Shown: positions 33,722 to 42,000 of the stretch, in pieces
How positions within the stretch are numbered: the first letter of the stretch is position 1
Layout of the letters: every line of letters starts with the position of its first letter
NCBI RefSeq assembly: GCF_000718025.1
Contig: NZ_JODS01000006.1
Span: 62,001 to 126,000, forward strand
Length of the DNA: 64,000 nt
Direction of reading: 5' to 3'
Origin: Kitasatospora purpeofusca
Lineage (GTDB): Bacteria; Actinomycetota; Actinomycetes; Streptomycetales; Streptomycetaceae
Notes under the pieces: generated by a model
Seen by the model: the letters and a program-made list of their open reading frames with translations, nothing else
The model's database searches: none
Told to the model about the DNA's origin: nothing
Program-made: the position numbers and the translations under genes

Positions 33722-33762
33722 TCCATTTGGGTCCGGGGCGGCGGCTTGGGACAATCTCCCCC

Positions 33763-35439
33763 ATGGGACACGTCGAGATTTCGCACCTGGAGTACTACCT
33801 GCCGGACGGGCGGGTGCTGTTCGACGACGCGTCCTTCCGGGTGGGGGAGGGCGCGGCCGTCGCGCTGGTCGGCGCCAACGGCGCGGGCAAGACCACACTG
33901 CTGCGCATGATCGCGGGCGACCTCCAGCCGCACGGCGGCTCGGTGACGATCAGCGGCGGGCTCGGCGTGATGCGCCAGTTCGTCGGCACCACCGGCCGCG
34001 AGGAGCAGAAGAAGGCCGGCGACGAGCAGGAGGGCCCGGGCGCGCTGCCCGCCGACGCCTCCGTCCGCGACCTGCTGGTCTCCGTCGCCCCCGCGCGGAT
34101 CGCCGAGGCCGCCCGCGCGGTCGACGCGGCCGAGCTGGCGATGATCGCCCAGGACGACGAGAAGACGCAGATGGCCTACGCCCAGGCGCTCTCCGACTGG
34201 GCCGACGTCGGCGGCTACGACTACGAGACCGACTGGGACGTCTGCACCACGGCGGCCCTCGGGATGCCCTTCGACAAGGCCCAGTGGCGCGGTCTGAACA
34301 CGCTCTCCGGCGGCGAGCAGAAGCGGCTCGTCCTGGAGGCGCTGCTGCGCGGCCCCGAGGAGGTCCTGCTGCTCGACGAGCCGGACAACTACCTGGACGT
34401 CCCGGGCAAGCGCTGGCTGGAGGAGGCCATCCGGGCCACCCCGAAGACCGTGCTGTTCATCTCCCACGACCGCGAACTGCTGTCCCGCACCGCCGAGAAG
34501 ATCATCAGCGTCGAGTCCGGCGCGGCCGGCTCCAGCGTCTGGGTGCACGGCGGCGGGTTCGACTCCTTCCACGAGGCCCGCAAGGCCCGCTTCGAGCGCT
34601 TCGAGGAGCTGCGCCGGCGCTGGGACGAGGAGCACGCCAAGCTCAAGAAGCTCGTCGTCAACCTGCGCCAGGCCGCCTCGATCAGCCACGACATGGCCTC
34701 CCGCTACTCGGCCGCGCAGACCAGGCTCAAGAAGTTCGAGGACGCCGGCCCGCCCGAGGCCCCGCCGCGCGAGCAGAGCATCACCATGCGGCTCAAGGGC
34801 GGGCGCACCGGGGTGCGCGCCTTCACCATGGAGCAGCTGGAGCTCACCGGCCTGATGAAGCCCTTCGACCTGGAGGTCTTCTACGGCGAGCGGGTCGGGG
34901 TGCTGGGGTCCAACGGCTCCGGCAAGTCGCACTTCCTGCGGCTGCTGGCGGGCGACGACACGGTGGCCCACACCGGGTCCTGGAAGCTCGGCGCCCGGGT
35001 GGTGCCCGGCCACTTCCGGCAGACCCACGCGCACCCCGAGCTGCTCGGCCGCACCGTCCGCTCGATCGTCGAGGAGGAGCACGCGCTCGGCCGCGGCGCC
35101 GCGATGGGCGTGCTGCGCCGGTACGAGCTGGACCGGCAGGAGGAGCAGAAGTTCGAGTCGCTCTCCGGCGGGCAGCAGGCCCGGCTGATGATCCTCAAGC
35201 TGGAGCTGTCCGGCGTCACCGCGCTGCTGCTCGACGAGCCGACCGACAACCTGGACCTGGAGAGCGCCGAGGCGCTGCAGGCCGGGCTGGAGGCCTTCGA
35301 CGGCACTGTGCTGTGCGTCACCCACGACCGGTGGTTCGCCCGGACCTTCGACCGTTTCCTGGTCTTCGGCGCCGACGGCCGGGTCTACGAGTCCCCGGAC
35401 CCGGTCTGGGACGTCAGCCGGGTCGAGCGGGACCGCTGA
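33763..35439 (+). CDS. ABC-F family ATPase
   Basis: A 558-residue soluble protein with two ABC domains and no membrane helix. Domain 1 has GANGAGKTTLLR, LSGGEQKRLVLEAL and VLLLDEPDNYLD; domain 2 has GSNGSGKSHFLR, LSGGQQARLMILK and ALLLDEPTDNLD. The Arg/Lys/Glu-rich linker (about 280-345) is the ABC-F hallmark. Such proteins act on the ribosome, in translation control or antibiotic protection; which applies here is not known. ATG 33763 is preferred on homology of GHVEISHLEYYLPDGR over an upstream in-frame ATG at 33727. No SD-like sequence is obvious (ATCTCCCCC). Confidence 0.9.
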   Translation: MGHVEISHLEYYLPDGRVLFDDASFRVGEGAAVALVGANGAGKTTLLRMIAGDLQPHGGSVTISGGLGVMRQFVGTTGREEQKKAGDEQEGPGALPADASVRDLLVSVAPARIAEAARAVDAAELAMIAQDDEKTQMAYAQALSDWADVGGYDYETDWDVCTTAALGMPFDKAQWRGLNTLSGGEQKRLVLEALLRGPEEVLLLDEPDNYLDVPGKRWLEEAIRATPKTVLFISHDRELLSRTAEKIISVESGAAGSSVWVHGGGFDSFHEARKARFERFEELRRRWDEEHAKLKKLVVNLRQAASISHDMASRYSAAQTRLKKFEDAGPPEAPPREQSITMRLKGGRTGVRAFTMEQLELTGLMKPFDLEVFYGERVGVLGSNGSGKSHFLRLLAGDDTVAHTGSWKLGARVVPGHFRQTHAHPELLGRTVRSIVEEEHALGRGAAMGVLRRYELDRQEEQKFESLSGGQQARLMILKLELSGVTALLLDEPTDNLDLESAEALQAGLEAFDGTVLCVTHDRWFARTFDRFLVFGADGRVYESPDPVWDVSRVERDR

Positions 35440-35474
35440 TCAGGGGCCCGGGGACCGTTCCGGCGGGGAGGATT

Positions 35475-35503
35475 TTGACCGTCCCCGTCCGGCCCGGTAG
35501 CCT
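35475..35503 (+). promoter_or_regulatory. rplM-rpsI promoter
   Basis: TTGACC (35475-35480), a 17-bp spacer and TAGCCT (35498-35503) give a near-consensus vegetative promoter, with a leader of about 170 nt. Confidence 0.68.
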
Positions 35504-35678
35504 GGGCGCTTGATGTGCGTATTGGCTCGCTCTATCTCACGTGAGAGGTCGGTACGCCGGAGACACCAGGTCGACGACCAGCGGCTCCCCCTTGAATTGC
35601 GTCCAAGGCGGCCAGGCTGATCCCTCCTCCGGGTACTCCTGTCAGGACTCACTCACTGAAAAGCGAAGGCATACGACC

Positions 35679-36122
35679 GTGCGTACGTACAGCCCCAAGC
35701 CCGGCGACGTCCAGCGTCAGTGGCACGTCATCGACGCGACCGACGTCGTGCTCGGCCGTCTGGCCTCCCAGGCCGCCAACCTCCTCCGGGGTAAGCACAA
35801 GGCGATCTACGCGCCGCACGTTGACACTGGTGACTTCGTCATCATCATCAACGCCGACAAGGTGCACCTGTCCGGTAACAAGAAGACCCAGAAGCTGGCC
35901 TACCGCCACTCGGGCTTCCCGGGCGGTCTGCGTTCGGTGCGCTACGACGACCTGCTGGCGAACAACCCGGAGAAGGCCGTCGAGAAGGCCATCAAGGGCA
36001 TGATCCCCAAGAACACCCTGGGCCGTCAGATGCTCTCCAAGCTGAAGGTCTACTCGGGCGACCAGCACCCGCACGCTGCGCAGCAGCCGGTGCCGTTCGA
36101 GATCACCCAGGTCGCGCAGTAA
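35679..36122 (+). CDS. rplM: 50S ribosomal protein L13
   Basis: A 147-residue L13 from GTG 35679 (GAAGG 9 nt upstream): VRTYSPKPGDVQRQWHVIDA, LGRLASQAANLLRGKHKA, and MLSKLKVYSGDQHPHAAQQP. It is an early 50S assembly protein. rpsI follows after 46 bp, the conserved rplM-rpsI pair. Confidence 0.98.
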   Translation: MRTYSPKPGDVQRQWHVIDATDVVLGRLASQAANLLRGKHKAIYAPHVDTGDFVIIINADKVHLSGNKKTQKLAYRHSGFPGGLRSVRYDDLLANNPEKAVEKAIKGMIPKNTLGRQMLSKLKVYSGDQHPHAAQQPVPFEITQVAQ

Positions 36123-36168
36123 TTCCGGCCACCAAGCCCCCCATCACTGAAAAGAGCTGAGGAACACC

Positions 36169-36669
36169 GTGGCCGAGACCACCGAAACCCTTGAGGTCGA
36201 GTTCGACGAGACTGTCGTCGAGGGCGAGTTCACCTCCGAGGAGTACACCTCCGAGTCCCTGGCCGGCCGCTTCGGCGAGGCCGTCCCCGGCGCCGGCCTG
36301 GGCCGTCGCAAGGAGGCGATCGCCCGCGTGCGCATCGTCCCGGGCACCGGGCAGTGGAAGATCAACGGTCGCACCCTGGAGAACTACTTCCCCAACAAGG
36401 TGCACCAGCAGACCGTGAACGAGCCCTTCAAGCTCCTCGAGCTTGACGGCCGTTACGACGTTGTCGCCCGCATCTCCGGCGGCGGCGTCTCCGGTCAGGC
36501 CTACGCGCTGCGCCTCGGTGTCGCCCGTGCCCTGAACGAGGCCGACGTGGACAACAACCGCGCTGCCCTGAAGAAGGCCGGCTTCCTGATGCGTGACGCG
36601 CGTGCCGTCGAGCGCAAGAAGGCCGGTCTCAAGAAGGCCCGCAAGGCGCCGCAGTACAGCAAGCGCTAA
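36169..36669 (+). CDS. rpsI: 30S ribosomal protein S9 with acidic N-terminal extension
   Basis: A 166-residue S9 from GTG 36169. The family core begins near GLGRRKEAIARVRIVPGTG (about residue 44) and ends in the universal KAPQYSKR tail, which reaches the P-site tRNA. The first ~40 residues are strongly acidic (EVEFDETVVEGEFTSEEYTSE) and are absent from E. coli S9 (130 aa). Extensions of this kind are common in actinobacteria. Two hairpins follow. Confidence 0.98.
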   Translation: MAETTETLEVEFDETVVEGEFTSEEYTSESLAGRFGEAVPGAGLGRRKEAIARVRIVPGTGQWKINGRTLENYFPNKVHQQTVNEPFKLLELDGRYDVVARISGGGVSGQAYALRLGVARALNEADVDNNRAALKKAGFLMRDARAVERKKAGLKKARKAPQYSKR

Positions 36670-36678
36670 TTGCGCCCT

Positions 36679-36714
36679 CCGGGGGTGCACCGCCCTGGTG
36701 GTGCACGCCCCCGG
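36679..36714 (+). terminator. Terminator 1 after rpsI
   Basis: An interrupted stem of about 16 pairs (36679-36694 with 36697-36714) containing TGCACC/GGTGCA, 10 bp after the stop codon. Confidence 0.75.
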
Positions 36715-36728
36715 ATGCGCTCCACACG

Positions 36729-36755
36729 CCCCGGAGTACCTCGTGTACTCCGGGG
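36729..36755 (+). terminator. Terminator 2 after rpsI
   Basis: An 11-bp perfect stem (36729-36739 with 36745-36755) with loop CTCGT, in tandem behind terminator 1. Confidence 0.75.
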
Positions 36756-36839
36756 TGTCGTGTTCCCCGGCCATTGTGCGGAGGCCGGGGATTCGATCGG
36801 ATTCACTGCAAGGCATTGCGGCGATGTGAGGACGGGACA

Positions 36840-38204
36840 ATGGGACGACTCTTCGGTACGGACGGCGTGCGCGGTGTGGCCAATCAGGGGCTGACGGCGG
36901 AGCTGGCGCTCGGCCTGTCGGTCGCGGCGGCGCACGTGCTCGGCGAGGCGGGGGCCTTCGACGGCCATCGGCCGGTCGCGGTCGTGGGCCGTGACCCGCG
37001 CGCCTCGGGCGAGTTCCTGGAGGCCGCGGTCATCGCGGGCCTGGCGAGCGCCGGCGTCGACGTACTGCGGGTCGGAGTGCTCCCCACCCCGGCGGTGGCC
37101 TACCTCACCGGCGCGCTCGGCGCCGACTTCGGCGTGATGCTGTCCGCCAGCCACAACGCCATGCCGGACAACGGCATCAAGTTCCTCGCCCGCGGCGGCC
37201 ACAAGCTGGACGACCGCATCGAGGACGCCATCGAGGCCCACTACCACAAGCACGCGGCGGGCGGTGAGGACTGGAACCGTCCGACCGGCGCCGCCGTCGG
37301 CCGGGTCCGCGAGTACACCGAGGGCTTCGACAAGTACGTCGCCCACCTCATCGGCGTGCTGCCCAACCGCCTGGACGGCATCCGGGTCGTCATCGACGGC
37401 GCGCACGGCGCGGCCGCCTACGTCGCCCCCGAGGCCTTCGCCCGGGCCGGCGCCGAGGTCGTGCACACCCTGGGTGCCGAGCCCACCGGCCTCAACATCA
37501 ACGACGGTGTCGGCTCCACCCACCTGGACCGGCTGCGCACCGTCATGCGCGAGCACTCGGCGGACCTCGGGATCGCCCTGGACGGCGACGCCGACCGCTG
37601 CCTGGCCGCCGACGCGGCCGGCGACGAGGTCGACGGCGACCAGATCATCGCGATCCTGGCCGTCGCCATGAAGGAGGCCGGCACGCTGCGCCGCAACACC
37701 GCCGTCGCCACCGTGATGTCCAACCTGGGCTTCAAGCTGGCGATGGAGCGCGAGGGCATCGACCTGGTCGAGACCTCGGTCGGCGACCGGTACGTGCTGG
37801 AGGCGATGAAGGAGCACGGCTTCGCGCTGGGCGGCGAGCAGTCCGGCCACGTCATCCTGCTGGACCACGCGACCACCGGCGACGGGACCCTGACCGGCCT
37901 GATGCTGGGCGCCCGGCTGGCCGCCACCAAGCAGCCGCTGGCGGACCTGGCCGCCGTGATGACCCGCCTGCCGCAGGTGCTGATCAACGTCAAGGGCGTC
38001 GACAAGAGCCGGGTCGGGACCAGCGAGGAGCTGGCCACCGCGGTGGCCGCGGCCGAGGCCGAGCTGGGTGCCACCGGCCGGGTGCTGCTGCGTCCGTCGG
38101 GCACCGAGCCGCTCGTCCGGGTGATGGTCGAGGCCGCCGACGAGGCGCAGGCGCAGTCCGTCGCCGAGAAGCTCGCCGAGGCCGTGCGCAGCTCGCTGGG
38201 CTGA
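36840..38204 (+). CDS. glmM: Phosphoglucosamine mutase
   Basis: A 454-residue enzyme with RLFGTDGVRGVAN at the start and the phospho-Ser loop MLSASHNAMPDNG (Ser104). It also has the metal site LDGDADRCLA, GGEQSGHVIL and the phosphate-binding RPSGTEPLVRVMVE. It interconverts glucosamine-6- and -1-phosphate for UDP-GlcNAc and peptidoglycan. ATG 36840 has GAGGACGGG upstream. It lies near glmS, so two steps of amino-sugar supply are adjacent, separated only by the minus-strand coaA. Confidence 0.97.
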   Translation: MGRLFGTDGVRGVANQGLTAELALGLSVAAAHVLGEAGAFDGHRPVAVVGRDPRASGEFLEAAVIAGLASAGVDVLRVGVLPTPAVAYLTGALGADFGVMLSASHNAMPDNGIKFLARGGHKLDDRIEDAIEAHYHKHAAGGEDWNRPTGAAVGRVREYTEGFDKYVAHLIGVLPNRLDGIRVVIDGAHGAAAYVAPEAFARAGAEVVHTLGAEPTGLNINDGVGSTHLDRLRTVMREHSADLGIALDGDADRCLAADAAGDEVDGDQIIAILAVAMKEAGTLRRNTAVATVMSNLGFKLAMEREGIDLVETSVGDRYVLEAMKEHGFALGGEQSGHVILLDHATTGDGTLTGLMLGARLAATKQPLADLAAVMTRLPQVLINVKGVDKSRVGTSEELATAVAAAEAELGATGRVLLRPSGTEPLVRVMVEAADEAQAQSVAEKLAEAVRSSLG

Positions 38205-38217
38205 CGGCCCCGGAACA

Positions 38218-38265
38218 CGCCGAGAGGCCCCCGCCGCGGACGATCGCGGCGGGGGCCTCTCGGCG
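38218..38265. terminator. Bidirectional terminator between glmM and coaA
   Basis: A 21-bp perfect stem (38218-38238 with 38245-38265) around GACGAT, between convergent genes ending at 38204 and 38271. Confidence 0.9.
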
Positions 38266-38270
38266 TTCCC

Positions 38271-39266
38271 TCAGAGCTTGCGCAGCAGCGCCCGGCGGAC
38301 CTTGTGGTCCGAGCCCTTCTGCAGGACCAGGGTGGCCCGGCCGCGGGTGGGCCGCACGTTCTCCAGCAGGTTCGGACGGTTGATGGTGCGCCAGACCTGG
38401 CGGCCGTACTCCATCGCCTCCTCCTCCGGCACCTCGGTGAAGCGGCGGAAGTAGGAGCTCGGGTCCTGGAAGGCGGTCTGCCGCAGCTTGCGGAACCGGT
38501 CCAGGTACCAGCTCTCGATGTCGTCGGTGCGGGCGTCGACGTAGATCGAGAAGTCGAAGTAGTCGGCCACCGCGAGGCGGGTGCGCCCGTCGCTGCCGGG
38601 CAGGGCCGGCTGGAGCACGTTCAGGCCCTCGACGATGAGGATGTCCGGGCGCTCCACGGTGAGCCGCTCGTCCGGCACGATGTCGTACACGAGGTGCGAG
38701 TAGACCGGCGCGGTGACCCGCTCCTTGCCGGCCTTCACATCCGCGACGAAGCGGGTCAGCGCCCGGCGGTCGTACGACTCGGGGAAGCCCTTGCGGGCCA
38801 TCAGGCCGCGCCGCCGCAGCTCGGCGTTGGGCAGCAGGAACCCGTCGGTGGTGACCAGCTCGACCCGGGGGTGCTCGGGCCAGCGGGCCAGCAGCGCCTG
38901 GAGCAGCCGGGCGGTGGTCGACTTGCCGACCGCGACCGAGCCGGCCACCCCGATGATGAACGGGGTGCGGGTGCGCTCGGTGTCCGGGGTGTCCAGGAAG
39001 GTGCCCAGGGCGCCGCGCAGGTCGTGCGTGGCGTGGATGTAGAGGTTCAGCAGCCGGGACAGCGGCAGATAGACGTCCCGGACCTCGTCGAGGTCGAGTG
39101 CGGTGCCGAGACCCCGCAGCCGTTCCACCTCCTCCGCGGTCAGTGGCAGCGGCGTACGCTCGCGCAGCGCGCTCCACTCGGCCCGGCTGAGGTCCACGTA
39201 GGGGGACGGCGAGGGGCCGGGCGTGATGTCGCCCCGCGTACAGAGTTCGGTCAGCACATGCTCCAT
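38271..39266 (-). CDS. coaA: Pantothenate kinase, type I
   Basis: A 331-residue CoaA with PFIIGVAGSVAVGKST (Walker A, about 109-116), VTTDGFLLPN, ESYDRRALTRFV and ILIVEGLNVLQ. It phosphorylates pantothenate, the committed step to coenzyme A. It is transcribed on the minus strand between glmM and glmS, and shares the 99-bp upstream gap with the divergent glmS. Confidence 0.97.
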   Translation of the reverse strand: MEHVLTELCTRGDITPGPSPSPYVDLSRAEWSALRERTPLPLTAEEVERLRGLGTALDLDEVRDVYLPLSRLLNLYIHATHDLRGALGTFLDTPDTERTRTPFIIGVAGSVAVGKSTTARLLQALLARWPEHPRVELVTTDGFLLPNAELRRRGLMARKGFPESYDRRALTRFVADVKAGKERVTAPVYSHLVYDIVPDERLTVERPDILIVEGLNVLQPALPGSDGRTRLAVADYFDFSIYVDARTDDIESWYLDRFRKLRQTAFQDPSSYFRRFTEVPEEEAMEYGRQVWRTINRPNLLENVRPTRGRATLVLQKGSDHKVRRALLRKL

Positions 39267-39365
39267 TGTGGGCCGTAGCGCCGTTCGCGGTGGCTGTGGT
39301 GTCGGTCACGGCCTGTGGGCGAACCGTGCGAATGGGGCGTCCGGAGCGCCCTTATGCTGGCACGC

Positions 39366-41222
39366 ATGTGCGGAATTGTTGGATACGTGGGCTCCCAGCC
39401 CGCCCTTGACGTTGTAATCGCAGGCCTGCAGCGACTGGAGTACCGGGGTTACGACTCCGCCGGTGTCGCGGTGCAGGTGCAGGGCTCCGACGGGCAGTGG
39501 AGCCTCGCCACCGACAAGCGGGCCGGCAAGCTCGCGAACCTGGAGAAGTCGCTCGCCGAGACCCCTCTTCCCGGCGGTACCACCGGCATCGGCCACACCC
39601 GTTGGGCCACCCACGGCGGGCCGACGGACGCCAATGCCCACCCCCACCTGGACGACGCGGCCAAGGTCGCCGTGGTCCACAACGGCATCATCGAGAACTT
39701 CGCCCTGCTCCGGGGCGAGCTGGCCGAGCGCGGCCACACGCTGCGCTCGGAGACGGACACCGAGGTCGTCGCGCACCTGCTCGGCGAGCTGTACGAGGGC
39801 GACCTCGCGGAGGCCATGCGCGCCGTCTGCCGCCGGCTGGAGGGCGCCTTCACCCTCGTCGCCGTGCACGCCGACGCCCCGGACGTCGTGGTCGGCGCCC
39901 GTCGCAACTCGCCGCTGGTGGTCGGGCGCGGCGAGGGCGAGAACTTCCTCGCCTCCGACGTGTCCGCGTTCATCGCGCACACCCGCGAGGCGATCGAGCT
40001 GGGCCAGGACCAGGTCGTCGAGCTGCGCCGCGAGGGCGTCACGGTGACCAACTTCGACGGCACCCCGGCCGACGTGACCGAGTACCACGTCGACTGGGAC
40101 GCCTCGGCCGCCGAGAAGGGCGGCTACGACTACTTCATGCTCAAGGAGATCGCCGAGCAGCCGAAGGCCGTCGCCGACACCCTCCTCGGCCGGATCGGCA
40201 CCGACGGCCGGCTCACCCTCGACGAGCTGCGGATGTCGGACGCCGACCTGCGCGCGGTCGACAAGGTCGTCATCGTGGCCTGCGGCACCGCCTTCCACGC
40301 GGGCATGATCGCCAAGTACGCGATCGAGCACTGGACCCGGATCCCGTGCGAGGTCGAGGTCGCCTCGGAGTTCCGCTACCGCGACCCGATCATGGGCCCG
40401 GGCACGCTGGTCATCGCCATCTCGCAGTCCGGCGAGACCATGGACACCCTGATGGCGCTGCGCCACGCGCGCGAGCAGGGCGCGAAGGTGCTGGCGATCT
40501 GCAACACCAACGGCTCGACCATCCCGCGCGAGTCGGACGCGGTGCTGTACACCCACGCCGGCCCAGAGGTGGCGGTCGCCTCGACCAAGGCGTTCCTGAC
40601 CCAGCTGGTCGCCTGCTACCTGGTCGCGCTGTACCTGGGCCAGGTGCGCGGCACCAAGTGGGGCGACGAGATCCTCGCCGTCATCAAGGAGCTCGGCGAC
40701 GCGCCGAAGCAGGTCGAGCAGGTCCTGGAGACCATGGAGCCGGTGCGCGAGCTGGCCCGCTCCCTCGCCGACGCCAAGTCGGTGCTGTTCCTCGGTCGGC
40801 ACGTGGGCTTCCCGGTCGCCCTGGAGGGCGCGCTCAAGCTCAAGGAGCTCGCCTACATGCACGCCGAGGGCTTCGCCGCCGGTGAGCTGAAGCACGGCCC
40901 GATCGCGCTGATCGAGGAGGGTCTGCCGGTGGTGGTCGTCGTGCCGTCGCCGCGCGGCCGGTCGATCCTGCACGACAAGATCGTCTCCAACATCCAGGAG
41001 ATCCGGGCCCGCGGTGCGCGGACCATCGTGATCGCCGAGGAGGGCGACGAGGCGGTCGTCCCGTACGCGGACCACCTGATCCGCATCCCGGTCACGCCGG
41101 TGCTCCTCCAGCCGCTGGTCGCCACCGTGCCGCTGCAGGTCTTCGCCTGCGAGCTGGCCACGGCCAAGGGCCACGAGGTCGACCAGCCCCGCAACCTGGC
41201 GAAGTCGGTCACCGTCGAGTAG
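39366..41222 (+). CDS. glmS: Glutamine--fructose-6-phosphate aminotransferase (isomerizing)
   Basis: A 618-residue enzyme. The start is fixed by the need for Cys as residue 2 (MCGIVGYVG), the catalytic N-terminal cysteine of the glutaminase domain; an upstream ATG at 39357 would bury it. Further motifs are GHTRWATHGGPTDANAHPH, two SIS domains (ISQSGETMDT, EGALKLKELAYMHAEGF, ELKHGP) and the end NLAKSVTVE. It makes glucosamine-6-phosphate. There is no SD sequence before the ATG, so the message may be leaderless. Confidence 0.97.
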   Translation: MCGIVGYVGSQPALDVVIAGLQRLEYRGYDSAGVAVQVQGSDGQWSLATDKRAGKLANLEKSLAETPLPGGTTGIGHTRWATHGGPTDANAHPHLDDAAKVAVVHNGIIENFALLRGELAERGHTLRSETDTEVVAHLLGELYEGDLAEAMRAVCRRLEGAFTLVAVHADAPDVVVGARRNSPLVVGRGEGENFLASDVSAFIAHTREAIELGQDQVVELRREGVTVTNFDGTPADVTEYHVDWDASAAEKGGYDYFMLKEIAEQPKAVADTLLGRIGTDGRLTLDELRMSDADLRAVDKVVIVACGTAFHAGMIAKYAIEHWTRIPCEVEVASEFRYRDPIMGPGTLVIAISQSGETMDTLMALRHAREQGAKVLAICNTNGSTIPRESDAVLYTHAGPEVAVASTKAFLTQLVACYLVALYLGQVRGTKWGDEILAVIKELGDAPKQVEQVLETMEPVRELARSLADAKSVLFLGRHVGFPVALEGALKLKELAYMHAEGFAAGELKHGPIALIEEGLPVVVVVPSPRGRSILHDKIVSNIQEIRARGARTIVIAEEGDEAVVPYADHLIRIPVTPVLLQPLVATVPLQVFACELATAKGHEVDQPRNLAKSVTVE

Positions 41223-41240
41223 TCCGACCCCGCTCCGTCC

Positions 41241-41281
41241 CGGGGCCCCTGCGGTGGCTGCGTCCTACCGCAGGGGCCCCG
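41241..41281. terminator. Terminator between glmS and the Uma2 gene
   Basis: A 15-bp perfect stem (41241-41255 with 41267-41281) around an 11-nt loop. Its right arm overlaps the last codons of the convergent Uma2 gene, which ends at 41265. Confidence 0.82.
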
Positions 41282-41822
41282 TGTCGAGCGTGAAGGAGAA
41301 CGGGGCGGGCAGGTCCAGGGGTTTGCCGAACTCGACCTTGGTCGTGGTGATGTAGTCGCCGTCCTCGGGGTTGGTGAACAGGGTGACGGTGCCGGCGTCG
41401 CGGTCGACCAGCAGGTAGCAGGGGATTTCTGCGGCGGCATAGCCCAGGCGCTTGGGCTCGCGGTCCTTGTGCGGGTTGAGCGAGGTGACCTCGAAGACGA
41501 GCAGAACACCCTCCGGCAGGGCCCAGGAATCCAGATGGTCGAACTGGTCGGCCGGGACGATCGTGCCGTCGGGGATGAACCGGCCACCGGGAGTGATCAG
41601 GCCCTTGACGCCTGCGACGTCCAGATCGACTGCGGCCTTCCGAAAGAACTGCTTCGAAACCTTCGAGATCGTGCCCTCGTGATGTCCGTCGGGTGGCGGC
41701 GTCACGACGATCTCCCCTTCGATGAATTCGGCCTTGCTGCCCAGCGGGGTGTCCAGCTCCAGAAACGCCTGGAGAAGGCTCTCCTCGCTCAGCGGGTGCT
41801 CGACTGCCGGCATGGCGACCAT
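41265..41822 (-). CDS. Uma2/DUF820 family PD-(D/E)XK nuclease-like protein
   Basis: From ATG 41822, behind AGGAGGGAGAAGG, the protein is 185 residues. It has the family layout: EFIEGEIVVTPPP near the start, FIPDGTIVPADQFD (probable metal Asp), VLLVFEVTSLNPHKDREPKRLGYAAA (Glu and Lys of the nuclease fold) and IPCYLLVD. Uma2 proteins are very numerous in Streptomyces and cyanobacteria, but their biological role is unknown. Here it sits alone between glmS and nnrD, convergent with glmS. Confidence 0.85.
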   Translation of the reverse strand: MVAMPAVEHPLSEESLLQAFLELDTPLGSKAEFIEGEIVVTPPPDGHHEGTISKVSKQFFRKAAVDLDVAGVKGLITPGGRFIPDGTIVPADQFDHLDSWALPEGVLLVFEVTSLNPHKDREPKRLGYAAAEIPCYLLVDRDAGTVTLFTNPEDGDYITTTKVEFGKPLDLPAPFSFTLDTGPLR

Positions 41823-42000
41823 GGCCCTTCTCCCTCCTGTGGGTCCGTGCCGAGCCACACCGTAGGCACCCGGACCGACACCGGTGGGGAATCGAAGTTG
41901 GTGTCACTCGAAAGTGTGCCGCACGGCCGGGGGCGCCGTCGGGAGCTCCTTCGCGTAGCGTCGGCGGGAGTTGCCGCCGAGTTCCGGGGGAGAGCCCGTC

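Noticed and set aside
33722..33762. Promoter for the ABC-F gene
   Set aside because: TTGGGT and CAATCT would need a 19-bp spacer and the -10 match is poor, so it was not listed.
39267..39365. glmS ribozyme upstream of glmS
   Set aside because: The 99-bp gap is too short and lacks the pseudoknot pattern; the ribozyme is known mainly from Firmicutes.
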